A stretch of DNA of 64,000 bases. Origin: Comamonas testosteroni. GTDB taxonomy: Bacteria > Pseudomonadota > Gammaproteobacteria > Burkholderiales > Burkholderiaceae_C. Under the pieces are notes generated by a model. It had not been told where the DNA came from. It did no database searches and saw nothing but the letters and a program-made list of their open reading frames with translations. Each line of letters starts with the position of its first letter. Position 1 is the stretch's first letter. This document shows, in pieces, positions 19,021 to 27,388 of this stretch. Location: assembly GCF_014076415.1 (NCBI RefSeq), contig NZ_CP043568.1, positions 1,240,001 to 1,304,000 on the forward strand, in the 5' to 3' direction. A program made the translations under genes and the position numbers.

Positions 19021-20310
19021 ATGAAAACCGTTCAAAAATCCGCCAAGTTAGCAAACGTCTGTTACGACATCCGCGGGCCGATCATGGACGCGGCGAAGAA
19101 GATGGAGGACGACGGCCAGAAGATCATCAAGCTCAATATCGGCAATCTGGCCGTTTTCGGCTTCGATGCTCCCGAAGAAGTGCAGCAGGACATGATCCGC
19201 AACCTGCCCAACTCGGCAGGCTACTCCGACAGCAAGGGCATCTTCGCTGCGCGCAAGGCCGTGATGCACGAAACCCAGCGCCAGGGCATCAAGGGCGTGA
19301 CGCTGGACGACATCTATCTGGGCAACGGTGCTTCGGAGCTGATCAGCCTGGCCACCAACGCGCTGCTGGACAACGGCGACGAGATGCTGCTGCCTGCGCC
19401 CGACTATCCGCTGTGGACGGCTGCCACCAGCCTGTCCGGCGGTACGCCCGTGCATTACATGTGCGACGAGTCCAATGGCTGGATGCCCAATATGGACGAC
19501 ATCCGCGCCAAGATCACGCCGCGCACCAAGGGCATCGTCGTCATCAACCCCAACAATCCCACGGGGGCGCTGTACTCCAGGGAGCTGCTGCTGCAGATCG
19601 TGGAGCTGGCGCGCGAGCATGGCCTGGTCATCTTTGCGGACGAGGTCTACGACAAGGTGCTGTACGAGGATGCCAAGCACACGCCGCTGGGCAGCCTGTC
19701 CATCGATGTGCTGACCATCACCTTCAATTCCCTCTCCAAGGCCTACCGTTCCTGCGGCTACCGTGCTGGCTGGATGGTGATTTCGGGCGACAAAAAGCCC
19801 GCCAAGGATTACATCGAGGGCCTGAACATGCTCTCCAACATGCGCCTGTGCGCCAATGTGCCTGGCCAATGGGCCGTGCAGACGGCGCTGGGCGGTCATC
19901 AGAGCATCGATGCTCTGGTGCAGGAGGGCGGCCGCCTGCGCGTGCAGCGCGATCTGGCCTGGGAGCTGATCAATGCCATTCCCGGCGTGAGCTGCGTCAA
20001 GCCCCAGGGCGCGCTGTACATGTTTCCGCGTCTGGATCCGGCCGTCTACCCCATCCAGGACGACCAGGAGTTCTTCCTCGAAGTGCTGCAGGAAACCAAG
20101 GTCATGCTGGTGCAGGGCACGGGCTTCAACTGGCCCGAGCCTGATCACTTCCGCATCGTGTTCCTGCCGCATGAGGCAGATCTGCGCGAGGCCATCAACC
20201 GCTTGGCCGCCTTCCTCGAGAAGTACCGCAAGCGCCATGGCACGGACAAGCCCAAGGCAGTGCCGGCAGAAAAGGCACTCAAGCCTGTCAAGGCTGAGAA
20301 AGCCGCGTAA
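19021..20310 (+). CDS. alaA: PLP-dependent aminotransferase, AlaA type
   Basis: 429 aa from the ATG at 19021; an in-frame TTG at 19012 adds only three residues. It is a class I aminotransferase, most like the glutamate-pyruvate (alanine) transaminase AlaA. The PLP lysine is in NSLSKAYRSCGYRAGW (about Lys240), with the FADEVYDKVLY aspartate and NPNNPTGALY before it. The C-terminal 25 residues are a Lys/Ala/Pro tail beyond the usual domain. It lies just before hom, a pairing common in Burkholderiales. Confidence 0.9.
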   Translation: MKTVQKSAKLANVCYDIRGPIMDAAKKMEDDGQKIIKLNIGNLAVFGFDAPEEVQQDMIRNLPNSAGYSDSKGIFAARKAVMHETQRQGIKGVTLDDIYLGNGASELISLATNALLDNGDEMLLPAPDYPLWTAATSLSGGTPVHYMCDESNGWMPNMDDIRAKITPRTKGIVVINPNNPTGALYSRELLLQIVELAREHGLVIFADEVYDKVLYEDAKHTPLGSLSIDVLTITFNSLSKAYRSCGYRAGWMVISGDKKPAKDYIEGLNMLSNMRLCANVPGQWAVQTALGGHQSIDALVQEGGRLRVQRDLAWELINAIPGVSCVKPQGALYMFPRLDPAVYPIQDDQEFFLEVLQETKVMLVQGTGFNWPEPDHFRIVFLPHEADLREAINRLAAFLEKYRKRHGTDKPKAVPAEKALKPVKAEKAA

Positions 20311-20316
20311 CTCATC

Positions 20317-20366
20317 TTTTTGATAGCTGGTGGCGCTTGATTTTCAAGCGCTTCAGCGCTTTTTTG
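20317..20366 (+). repeat. 'GATAGCTG' element between alaA and hom, with terminator-like end
   Basis: TTTTTGATAGCTGGTGGCGC followed by TTGATTTTCAAGCGC, a full-length copy of the dispersed element. Its end, AAGCGC-TTCA-GCGCTT then TTTTT (20346-20365), has the form of a small intrinsic terminator, so the repeat may end alaA transcription or attenuate readthrough into hom. Confidence 0.65.
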
Positions 20367-20378
20367 ACCTTAGAACTT

Positions 20379-21713
20379 ATGAAACCCATCCAAGTAGGCC
20401 TGTTGGGCATTGGCACCGTAGGCAGCGGTACTTTCAATGTGCTGGAACGCAATCAAGACGAGATTCGCCGTCGTGCGGGTCGTGGCATTGAAATTACCAT
20501 GGTCGCCGACTTGGATACCGAACGCGCCAAGAGCGTGGTGGGTGACAAGGTCAAGGTGGTCGGCGATGCACGTGAAGTCATCGCCAACCCCGATATCGAT
20601 GTGGTGGTCGAGCTGATCGGCGGCTACGGCATCGCCAAGGCCCTGGTGCTGGAAGCCATCGCGGCCGGCAAGCATGTGGTGACTGCCAACAAGGCCCTGC
20701 TGGCAGTGCATGGCACGGAAATCTTCAAGGCTGCGGCCGAGAAGGGCGTGATGGTGGCCTATGAGGCCGCCGTGGCCGGTGGCATTCCCATCATCAAGGC
20801 CCTGCGCGAAGGCCTGACTGCCAACTCCATCCAGTGGGTGGCCGGCATCATCAACGGCACGACCAACTTCATCCTGTCCGAAATGCGCGACAAGGGTCTG
20901 GACTTCGACGTGGTGCTCAAGGAAGCACAGCGTCTGGGCTATGCCGAAGCCGACCCCACCTTCGACATCGAGGGTGTGGACGCTGCCCACAAGGCCACGC
21001 TGATGAGCGCGATTGCCTTCGGCATTCCCGTGCAGTTCGACAAGGCCTATGTGGAAGGCATCACCAAGCTGGCCGGTGCCGATATCCGTTACGCCGAGCA
21101 ACTGGGCTACCGCATCAAGCTGCTTGGCATCACCAAGCGCACGGACAAGGGCATCGAGCTGCGCGTGCACCCCTCGCTGGTGCCTTCCAAGCGTCTGATC
21201 GCCAATGTGGAAGGCGCGATGAACGCCGTGGTGGTGAACGGCGATGCCGTGGGCACCACGCTGTACTACGGCAAGGGCGCCGGGTCCGAACCCACCGCTT
21301 CCGCCGTGGTGGCTGACCTGGTCGATATCGCCCGTCTGGACGGCTCCGATCCTGCACACCGAGTGCCTGCGCTGGCCTTCCAGAGCAGCAGCCTGGCTGC
21401 TGCTGGCAGCGAACTGCCCGTGCTGCCCATGGCCGAGGTCGTGACCAGCTACTACCTGCGCATCCGCGTGGCCGACGAAGCTGGCGTGCTGGCCAAGATC
21501 ACCGGCTTGCTGGCGGGTGCCGGCATCAGCATCGACGCCGTGCTGCAGCGCGAAGCCGACGAAGTGGGTGGCGAAGGCTCGACCCAGACCGATCTGATCA
21601 TCCTCACGCACGACACGCGCGAAGGTGATATGGACAAGGCCCTGGCCGAAATCCAGGGGCTGCCCACGGTGCTGGCTCCCATTACCCGCATCCGCAAGGA
21701 AGAGCTGAACTAA
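20379..21713 (+). CDS. hom: homoserine dehydrogenase
   Basis: 444 aa from MKPIQVGLLGIGTVG; the frame is open to 20337 through the repeat, which is not coding. It reduces aspartate semialdehyde to homoserine. It shows an N-terminal GLLGIGTVGSGTF nucleotide-binding motif, the catalytic domain with AGIINGTTNFIL and YAEADPTFDIEG, and a C-terminal ACT domain starting about residue 350 (YYLRIRVADEAGVLAKI), consistent with threonine feedback. It feeds thrC downstream. Confidence 0.96.
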   Translation: MKPIQVGLLGIGTVGSGTFNVLERNQDEIRRRAGRGIEITMVADLDTERAKSVVGDKVKVVGDAREVIANPDIDVVVELIGGYGIAKALVLEAIAAGKHVVTANKALLAVHGTEIFKAAAEKGVMVAYEAAVAGGIPIIKALREGLTANSIQWVAGIINGTTNFILSEMRDKGLDFDVVLKEAQRLGYAEADPTFDIEGVDAAHKATLMSAIAFGIPVQFDKAYVEGITKLAGADIRYAEQLGYRIKLLGITKRTDKGIELRVHPSLVPSKRLIANVEGAMNAVVVNGDAVGTTLYYGKGAGSEPTASAVVADLVDIARLDGSDPAHRVPALAFQSSSLAAAGSELPVLPMAEVVTSYYLRIRVADEAGVLAKITGLLAGAGISIDAVLQREADEVGGEGSTQTDLIILTHDTREGDMDKALAEIQGLPTVLAPITRIRKEELN

Positions 21714-21723
21714 GGACTTGAGC

Positions 21724-23001
21724 ATGCACCCTCGCACTCAAACCGGTTTATTCCCTGTTCAGTGCGGTGGCGGTATTGCAAACCCCTTCAAAGGCTGGCG
21801 CCCTATGGCGCCAGCCTTTTTGCTTTTGGCGGCAGCGGGTGCACAAGCGGCGCCTGTCGATGTCTATCGTGGCACGCTGGGCGGCTCGGCGGTGGTGATG
21901 GAGCTGGGCAAGCCGGGTGAGGGCGGTGAACGCCAGGGGCGCTATTTCTATCTGCGGCATGGAGTGGATATTCCGCTCCGGGGCGCGCTGAATGCGCTGT
22001 CTGAGGCACGTCCTTTGAATAACGACTGGGCGCGTGAAAGCGGTGGCGAGCCTCCCGTGTTGACCGACTCCCAACAGCGCCGCATCGTTTGGCAACTGCG
22101 CCAGCAAGGCAGTGCTTTGGCAGGTGAATGGGTGGATGATATTCACGGCAAAAAACTGCCGCTAGCCCTTACCCATATTGCGCAGTACGACCCTGAAAAG
22201 ATAGCGCCAGTCGGTGTGGAGGCCGTGACGTTGGCGATTGTGCAAGGTGCGGGCAGTGGTATTGCATCGGGCGTTGCCATCTCGGCACAGGCCACGCCCT
22301 ACGACTATCTGAAAGTGGCCGAGCAAAAGCTGGAGCAGGGCAGGGAAGTGGTGGTCAGCCCTACGCTGGCCTGGAGGCCGGTGCGCGATGCGCGTACCCA
22401 GTTCTGGTATCCGCGCCTCACGCGTCATCCGGATCCCAAAATTCTGGCGCAGACCAATACCGTTCTGGAGCAGCGCCACTGGGGCATGAGTCTGGAGGCG
22501 CTGGCCTGTGTGGGCTCGATCTACCAGAACGCGGGCCCGGCGGCAGGCTCACTGGGGGACTTCAATAACGAATCGATCAAGGTGACCTACCTCTCAAGCG
22601 CCTTGATGAGTGTGGTGGAGTCCGGTTCAACCGGTTGCGGTGGCGCTCACCCCAACAATCATTACGACCCCTTTGTGCTGGACTTGCTGCGGGGCGGCTA
22701 TATGGACTTCACCCGCCTGCTCAAGGACGTGAAATATGGCGAGTACAAGCTGGAATATGGTGATCGGCTGTCGCGTTTTCTGAGCAAGGCAGTGGACCGG
22801 TATTCCGAGGATGACAAGGAGTGCACCGAGCTGCTGCCCCAGTACATGGCACTGATGCTCGACAAGCCTGACAAGATGAGCTTTGTGATTTCAGGCATAG
22901 GTCATGCCATGGGGGTGTGCCTTGGCAGCGGCGTCAGTGTCCCGTTCAAGGAGCTCAAGCCCTATATCAAGCCGGGGGCGCAACGCTATTTCCAGCCCTG
23001 A
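21724..23001 (+). CDS. exported protein of unknown function
   Basis: 425 aa from the ATG at 21724, placed 7 bp after an AAGGA that overlaps the hom stop. An alternative ATG at 21805 gives a shorter form. A signal-peptide-like stretch KGWRPMAPAFLLLAAAGAQA is visible; the positive residues lie upstream of the second ATG, favouring the longer form. The mature protein begins PVDVYRGTLGGSAVVMELGK. It has several cysteines (for example CVGS and CGG in the middle) but no motif I recognise. A strong terminator hairpin overlaps its 5' coding sequence. Confidence 0.65.
   Translation: MHPRTQTGLFPVQCGGGIANPFKGWRPMAPAFLLLAAAGAQAAPVDVYRGTLGGSAVVMELGKPGEGGERQGRYFYLRHGVDIPLRGALNALSEARPLNNDWARESGGEPPVLTDSQQRRIVWQLRQQGSALAGEWVDDIHGKKLPLALTHIAQYDPEKIAPVGVEAVTLAIVQGAGSGIASGVAISAQATPYDYLKVAEQKLEQGREVVVSPTLAWRPVRDARTQFWYPRLTRHPDPKILAQTNTVLEQRHWGMSLEALACVGSIYQNAGPAAGSLGDFNNESIKVTYLSSALMSVVESGSTGCGGAHPNNHYDPFVLDLLRGGYMDFTRLLKDVKYGEYKLEYGDRLSRFLSKAVDRYSEDDKECTELLPQYMALMLDKPDKMSFVISGIGHAMGVCLGSGVSVPFKELKPYIKPGAQRYFQP
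21791..21821 (+). terminator. strong terminator after hom, inside the next reading frame
   Basis: A perfect 12-bp stem (21791-21802 with 21807-21818), a 4-nt loop and T residues. It is the only terminator-like structure after hom, yet it lies within the predicted coding sequence of the exported protein; the alternative ATG at 21805 starts in its loop. Confidence 0.85.
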
Positions 23002-23156
23002 GTCCCGTCCGGCGCGATATGAGGCAATGGCGTTGGCCGGTCTCTGCATTCGCGCACAGTCAAATCGGGCTTGCTGACCGATAATGGTCGGCTTGGCGGC
23101 ATGACTTCTGTCCGTTTGGCTGTCCGTTCCGAATTTTAGTTTTTGGCGAGTTTGAG

Positions 23157-24581
23157 ATGCTGTATCTGTCCACCCGCGGCCATGCTGACCGCAAGCGTTT
23201 TTGCGACATTTTGCTCGAAGGCCTGGCTCCCGATGGCGGCCTGTACCTGCCCGTCGAGTATCCCCAGATCGACGATGCCAAGCTGAGCCAGCTGCGCGAG
23301 ACGCTGGCCAACAAGGGCTATGCGGCCCTGGCCTTCGAGATTCTGTCGCTCTATATCGACGACATTCCGGCCGAGGATCTGCGCGCCCTGTGTGCCAAGA
23401 CCTATACCAGGGAAGTCTTTGGCAGCGATGCCATCGTGCCTGTGCGCCAGCTGGACGGCGTGCTGCACATCGAAGCCCTGTCCAACGGCCCCACGCTGGC
23501 CTTCAAGGACATGGCCATGCAGCTGCTGGGCAATCTGTTCGAGTACGAACTGGCCCGCCGCAACGAGGAACTGAATATCCTTGGTGCCACCAGCGGGGAT
23601 ACCGGCAGCGCGGCCGAATACGCCATGCGCGGCAAAAAGGGTGTGCGCGTCTTCATGACCAGCCCCCACGGCCGCATGAGCCCCTTCCAGCAGGCGCAGA
23701 TGTTCAGCCTGCAGGACGAGAACATCCACAACATCGCCATCGAAGGCGTGTTCGACGACTGCCAGGACATCGTCAAGGCCGTCTCCAACGACCACGCTTT
23801 CAAGGCCCGATACAAGATCGGCACGGTCAACTCCATCAATTGGGCGCGTCTGCTGGCCCAGGTGGTCTACTACTTTGCCGGCTATCTGCAGGCCACCCGC
23901 TCCAACGACCAGAAGGTGAGCTTCACCGTGCCTTCGGGCAACTTCGGCAATATCTGCGCAGGCCATGTGGCACGCCAGATGGGTCTGCCGATTGCCAAGC
24001 TGGTGGTGGCCACCAACGAAAACGATGTGCTGGACGAGTTCTTCCGCACCGGCGTCTACCAGGTGCGAGGCTCGGCCAATACCTACGAGACATCGAGCCC
24101 CTCGATGGACATCTCCAAGGCCAGCAATTTCGAGCGCTTTGTGTTCGATCTGGTGGGGCGCGACGGCGTGCGCACCAAGCAATTGTTCGCCGAAGGCGTG
24201 GCCAAGGCGGGCAAGTTCGATCTGAGCACGGATCCTGCCTTCAAGGATGCCGCCGGCAAGTACGGTTTTGTGAGCGGCAAGAGCACGCACGCCGACCGTC
24301 TGGCCACCATCAAGGACACCTTCGAGCGCTTTGATCAGATGATCGACACCCATACCGCCGACGGTGTGAAGGTGGCGCGCGAGCATCTGGGTGCCGAGCC
24401 CATGCTGGTGCTGGAAACCGCTCTGCCCATCAAGTTTGCCGCGACGATCGAAGAGGCGCTGGGCCGCCAGCCCGACCGTCCCGCCAAGTTCAACGGCATC
24501 GAAGACCTGCCCAAGCGTGTGGTCGTCATGGCTTCCGACGTGGACAAGGTCAAGGCCTTTATCGCCGAAAACTGCAGATAA
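23157..24581 (+). CDS. thrC: threonine synthase
   Basis: 474 aa, the long (type 2) form. It converts O-phosphohomoserine to threonine with PLP. The N-terminus MLYLSTRGHADRKRF is typical, the PLP lysine is Lys117 in LAFKDMAMQ, and GATSGDTGSAAEYAM is the phosphate-binding region. No homoserine kinase is found between hom and thrC, so thrB must lie elsewhere. Confidence 0.96.
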   Translation: MLYLSTRGHADRKRFCDILLEGLAPDGGLYLPVEYPQIDDAKLSQLRETLANKGYAALAFEILSLYIDDIPAEDLRALCAKTYTREVFGSDAIVPVRQLDGVLHIEALSNGPTLAFKDMAMQLLGNLFEYELARRNEELNILGATSGDTGSAAEYAMRGKKGVRVFMTSPHGRMSPFQQAQMFSLQDENIHNIAIEGVFDDCQDIVKAVSNDHAFKARYKIGTVNSINWARLLAQVVYYFAGYLQATRSNDQKVSFTVPSGNFGNICAGHVARQMGLPIAKLVVATNENDVLDEFFRTGVYQVRGSANTYETSSPSMDISKASNFERFVFDLVGRDGVRTKQLFAEGVAKAGKFDLSTDPAFKDAAGKYGFVSGKSTHADRLATIKDTFERFDQMIDTHTADGVKVAREHLGAEPMLVLETALPIKFAATIEEALGRQPDRPAKFNGIEDLPKRVVVMASDVDKVKAFIAENCR

Positions 24582-24602
24582 AGCCCTGCGGCGCTAAGCT
24601 TG

Positions 24603-24639
24603 AAAAGCACCTGTAGCTTGGCGACAGGTGCTTTTTTTT
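24603..24639 (+). terminator. rho-independent terminator after thrC
   Basis: A 12-bp stem AAAAGCACCTGT (24603-24614) with ACAGGTGCTTTT (24624-24635), followed by further T residues. Confidence 0.93.
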
Positions 24640-24673
24640 CTTTGAATAGAATTGGCGTTCAGTGCTTTACCGT

Positions 24674-24695
24674 AGAGCGTTGGAAGCTATCAAAA
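24674..24695 (-). repeat. 'GATAGCTG' element fragment upstream of mobB
   Basis: GCGTTGGAAGCTATCAAAAA, the reverse orientation of the dispersed element, just before mobB. Confidence 0.45.
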
Positions 24696-24711
24696 ATATA
24701 TTGAAATCAAG

Positions 24712-25254
24712 ATGAAGGTCATAGGCTTTGCCGGATATTCGGGCGCGGGCAAGACCGCCCTGGTCGAGGCGCTGGTGATGCTGATGAAGCAGCGCGGGCT
24801 CAGGGTCTCGGTCATCAAGCATGCCCATCATGACTTTGATGTGGATCGCGAAGGCAAGGACAGCTGGCGTCACCGCAAGGCTGGCGCTTATGAAGTGCTG
24901 CTCGCGTCCGATAGGCGCATGGCGCTGATGCGCGAATACGAGCAGCCTGCACCGCTGAGCGTGCACGACATGCTGGCGCAGCTGGACCCCAGCGTGGACT
25001 GGGTGCTGGTCGAAGGCTTCAAGCATGGCGAGCTGCCCAAGATCGAGGTCTGGCGGCAGCAGCAGGACAGGCTGGACAGAGGCAAAAGTCTGGAGCCGCT
25101 GTTTCCGCATGACCCTCGGGTGCTGGCGGTTGCCACCGACGCTGCCAATGACCTGCCGCAAGCGCCGATCCAGCCCGTGCTGGATCTGAACCAGCCCCAG
25201 CTTGTGCTGCAATGGCTGCTGGCTCATTCGGACTCTCTGCAATACAAGAACTAA
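24712..25254 (+). CDS. mobB: molybdopterin-guanine dinucleotide biosynthesis adaptor MobB
   Basis: 180 aa. It is a P-loop GTPase that assists MobA in making the bis-MGD form of the molybdenum cofactor. Walker A GYSGAGKT lies at residues 8-15. The conserved IKHAHHDFDVD and VLVEGFKHGELPKIE follow. It is first in mobB-moeA-moaD and has no strong ribosome site. Confidence 0.9.
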   Translation: MKVIGFAGYSGAGKTALVEALVMLMKQRGLRVSVIKHAHHDFDVDREGKDSWRHRKAGAYEVLLASDRRMALMREYEQPAPLSVHDMLAQLDPSVDWVLVEGFKHGELPKIEVWRQQQDRLDRGKSLEPLFPHDPRVLAVATDAANDLPQAPIQPVLDLNQPQLVLQWLLAHSDSLQYKN

Positions 25255-25268
25255 GGAAAGACACAGCA

Positions 25269-26525
25269 ATGCAAGCACCACAGACGCCTCGCAAGCCGCT
25301 CAAGCCTCTGGATGAAGCCCTGCAGGAGCTGCTGGCTCATGCCCAGCCCCAGGCCGGCGCACAGATGGTGGACACTTTTGATGCCGATGGCCGCGTGCTG
25401 CTGCAGGCGGCCGTCTCGCCGCTGCAGGTGCCGCCCCAGGATAACTCGGCCATGGACGGCTATGCGGTGCGCGCCGCCGAATGCGCGGGCGGCACGGCGG
25501 TGCTGCCGGTGTCGCAGCGTATTCCCGCCGGCACCTCGCCCCAGGCGCTGGCCGCTGGCTGCGTCGCCCGCATCTTCACGGGCGCGCCCGTGCCGGCCGG
25601 GGCCGATGCCATCGTCATGCAGGAGGATTGCGAACTGCTCGAGGACGGCCGCGTGCGCATCAAGGCCCAGCCCAGGGCTGGGCAGTGGATTCGCCGCGCG
25701 GGCGAGGACATCACGCAAGGAGCGACCGTGATCGAGGCCGGTACCCGCCTCACACCGGCCCACCTGGGTCTTGCAGCCAGCATGGGCTTTGCCCGCCTGC
25801 AGGTGGCACGCAAGCCGCGTGTGGCCCTGTTCTCCACCGGCGACGAACTGGTCATGCCCGGTACCGTGGCACCGCAGGACATGCCGGCGGGCAGCATTTA
25901 CAACAGCAACCGCTTCTTCCTGCGCGCATTGCTGCTGCGCATGGGCTGCGAGGTGACGGATCTGGGCATTGTTCCCGACGACCGCGAGGCCACGATTGCC
26001 GCGCTGGCCGATGCCGCCATGGACCACGACGTGATCGTCACCAGCGGCGGCGTCTCCGTGGGCGAGGAAGACCATATCAAGCCTGCCGTGCAGGAGCTGG
26101 GTCAGCTGGACCTCTGGCAGATCAACATCAAGCCCGGCAAGCCTTTTGCTTACGGCCGTGTCAATCGAGAGTCCGGCACGGGCTTTGCGCACTTCATCGG
26201 GCTGCCGGGCAACCCGGTCTCCAGCTTTGTCACCTTCCAGGTGCTGGTGCGCCCCTTTTTGCTGCGTCTGCAGGGCGTGCAGCATGTGCTGCCGCGTGCC
26301 ATCGAAGCGCGCGCCGATTTCGAGTGGCCAAAGGGCGACAAGCGCAGAGAGTTTTTGCGGGTGCGCTACAACGAGCGTGGCGGGCTGGAGCTGTTCAGAA
26401 ACCAGAGCTCGGGCGTGCTGACTTCCACGGCCTGGGGCGACGGCGTGGTGGACAACCCTGCCGGCACCACGATTGCCGTGGGCGACAGTGTGCGCTTTAT
26501 CCCGTTTGCCGAGCTCATGGCTTGA
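25269..26525 (+). CDS. moeA: molybdopterin molybdenumtransferase MoeA
   Basis: 418 aa from MQAPQTPRKP, with AAGGAAAG upstream. It inserts molybdate into adenylylated molybdopterin. Signature regions are DNSAMDGYAVRA, IFTGAPVPAGADA, ALFSTGDEL and the MoCF-binding VTSGGVSVGEEDH, then LPGNPVSS. It is 14 bp after mobB, and its stop overlaps an in-frame ATG of moaD. Confidence 0.94.
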   Translation: MQAPQTPRKPLKPLDEALQELLAHAQPQAGAQMVDTFDADGRVLLQAAVSPLQVPPQDNSAMDGYAVRAAECAGGTAVLPVSQRIPAGTSPQALAAGCVARIFTGAPVPAGADAIVMQEDCELLEDGRVRIKAQPRAGQWIRRAGEDITQGATVIEAGTRLTPAHLGLAASMGFARLQVARKPRVALFSTGDELVMPGTVAPQDMPAGSIYNSNRFFLRALLLRMGCEVTDLGIVPDDREATIAALADAAMDHDVIVTSGGVSVGEEDHIKPAVQELGQLDLWQINIKPGKPFAYGRVNRESGTGFAHFIGLPGNPVSSFVTFQVLVRPFLLRLQGVQHVLPRAIEARADFEWPKGDKRREFLRVRYNERGGLELFRNQSSGVLTSTAWGDGVVDNPAGTTIAVGDSVRFIPFAELMA

Positions 26526-26536
26526 TGGAGTTGGAG

Positions 26537-26791
26537 ATGAAGACCGTTACGATTCGATATTTCGCCTCTATCCGGGAGGCCCTGGGTATGGGCAGCGAAA
26601 GCCTGCAGACCCCGGCAGCCACCGTGGGAGCATTGCGCGAGCAACTGATGAGCCGCAGCGATGCGGCTGCCCAGGTGCTGGCTGCCGGCAAGGCCGTGCG
26701 CATGGCGCTGAACCAGGATATCTGTGATGCCGATGCCATGCTCAGCCATGGCGACGAAGTGGCGTTTTTTCCGCCAGTGACCGGGGGCTGA
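26537..26791 (+). CDS. moaD: molybdopterin synthase sulfur carrier subunit
   Basis: 84 aa, ubiquitin-like fold. The C-terminal Gly-Gly (FPPVTGG), which is thiocarboxylated, is intact. The start is taken at 26537 with GGAG upstream; an in-frame ATG at 26525 overlaps the moeA stop and would add four residues. Its partner moaE is not next to it but lies about 4.3 kb downstream. Confidence 0.92.
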   Translation: MKTVTIRYFASIREALGMGSESLQTPAATVGALREQLMSRSDAAAQVLAAGKAVRMALNQDICDADAMLSHGDEVAFFPPVTGG

Positions 26792-26863
26792 TGAGCCCTT
26801 GAGCGCATGGCGGCGGCTCCAGGAGCTTTGCCGCTTGTTGCCTCACACACCGCTGTTGCTGTT

Positions 26864-26880
26864 CCCGCAATGGTTGCGGG
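26864..26880. repeat. perfect hairpin CCCGCAA-TGG-TTGCGGG
   Basis: A 7-bp perfect stem with a 3-nt loop and no T tract, after moaD and before the recombinase-like gene. It could be an operator or a weak transcription-stop structure. Confidence 0.5.
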
Positions 26881-26915
26881 GTCAGCCGCTGAGTCATATA
26901 TCCATCTCTGCTGCC

Positions 26916-27263
26916 ATGACCGAAACCGCCGATCTGTCCACGCCCGAAGTCAATCCCGAGATCAGCGCCCGCACCCGCAAGGCGTTGGCCCAAGCGCGCG
27001 AGCGCGGAGTCAAGCTGGGCACGGCCGGTGCGGCCAATATCCGCGCCACGGTGGAAAAGCGCAAATCGGCGGCCGATGCCTTTGCCAGGCAGCACGAAGC
27101 GCTGTTCGCCCAATTGCTGCAACAAGGTCTGACCCACCGCGCCATGGCGGCCGAACTCAATGCACGGGGCATTGCGGCCGCCAAGGGCGGCGAGTGGACC
27201 CATGGTCAGGTGCAGCGCATTCTGAACCGCTATGCGGACTGGAAGGCTGCCGAGTCGGCCTAG
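26916..27263 (+). CDS. recombinase-tail-like helix-turn-helix protein
   Basis: 115 aa from MTETADLSTP. ARTRKALAQARERGVKLG resembles the hinge after the catalytic domain of serine recombinases, and LTHRAMAAELNARGIAAAKGGEWTHGQV... resembles their C-terminal DNA-binding helix-turn-helix (shown here only in part). No catalytic N-terminal domain with the active-site serine is present upstream in any frame I could see. It may be a stand-alone DNA-binding protein or a recombinase remnant that is still expressed. It starts the block that separates moaD from moaE and has its own terminator. Confidence 0.6.
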   Translation: MTETADLSTPEVNPEISARTRKALAQARERGVKLGTAGAANIRATVEKRKSAADAFARQHEALFAQLLQQGLTHRAMAAELNARGIAAAKGGEWTHGQVQRILNRYADWKAAESA

Positions 27264-27288
27264 GCCCGAGGGCAGCCTCCGAATCTCG

Positions 27289-27319
27289 AGCCGTGCCGCT
27301 TCTGCCGCACGGCTTTTTT
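27289..27319 (+). terminator. terminator after the recombinase-like gene
   Basis: An 8-bp stem AGCCGTGC (27289-27296) with GCACGGCT (27307-27314), then T residues. Confidence 0.88.
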
Positions 27320-27388
27320 GATGGCGGCGGTAATTGCTGAGCATTGGCCTGGAGCGATGAGCCACGCAGTGCGGCGCAAGACAGTGAT

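Noticed and set aside
20370..21737. 455-aa minus-strand open frame over hom
   Set aside because: Antisense mirror of hom.
26799..26915. recombinase catalytic domain upstream of the tail-like gene
   Set aside because: The upstream extension is only 39 residues, without an active-site serine motif, so a full recombinase is not encoded here.
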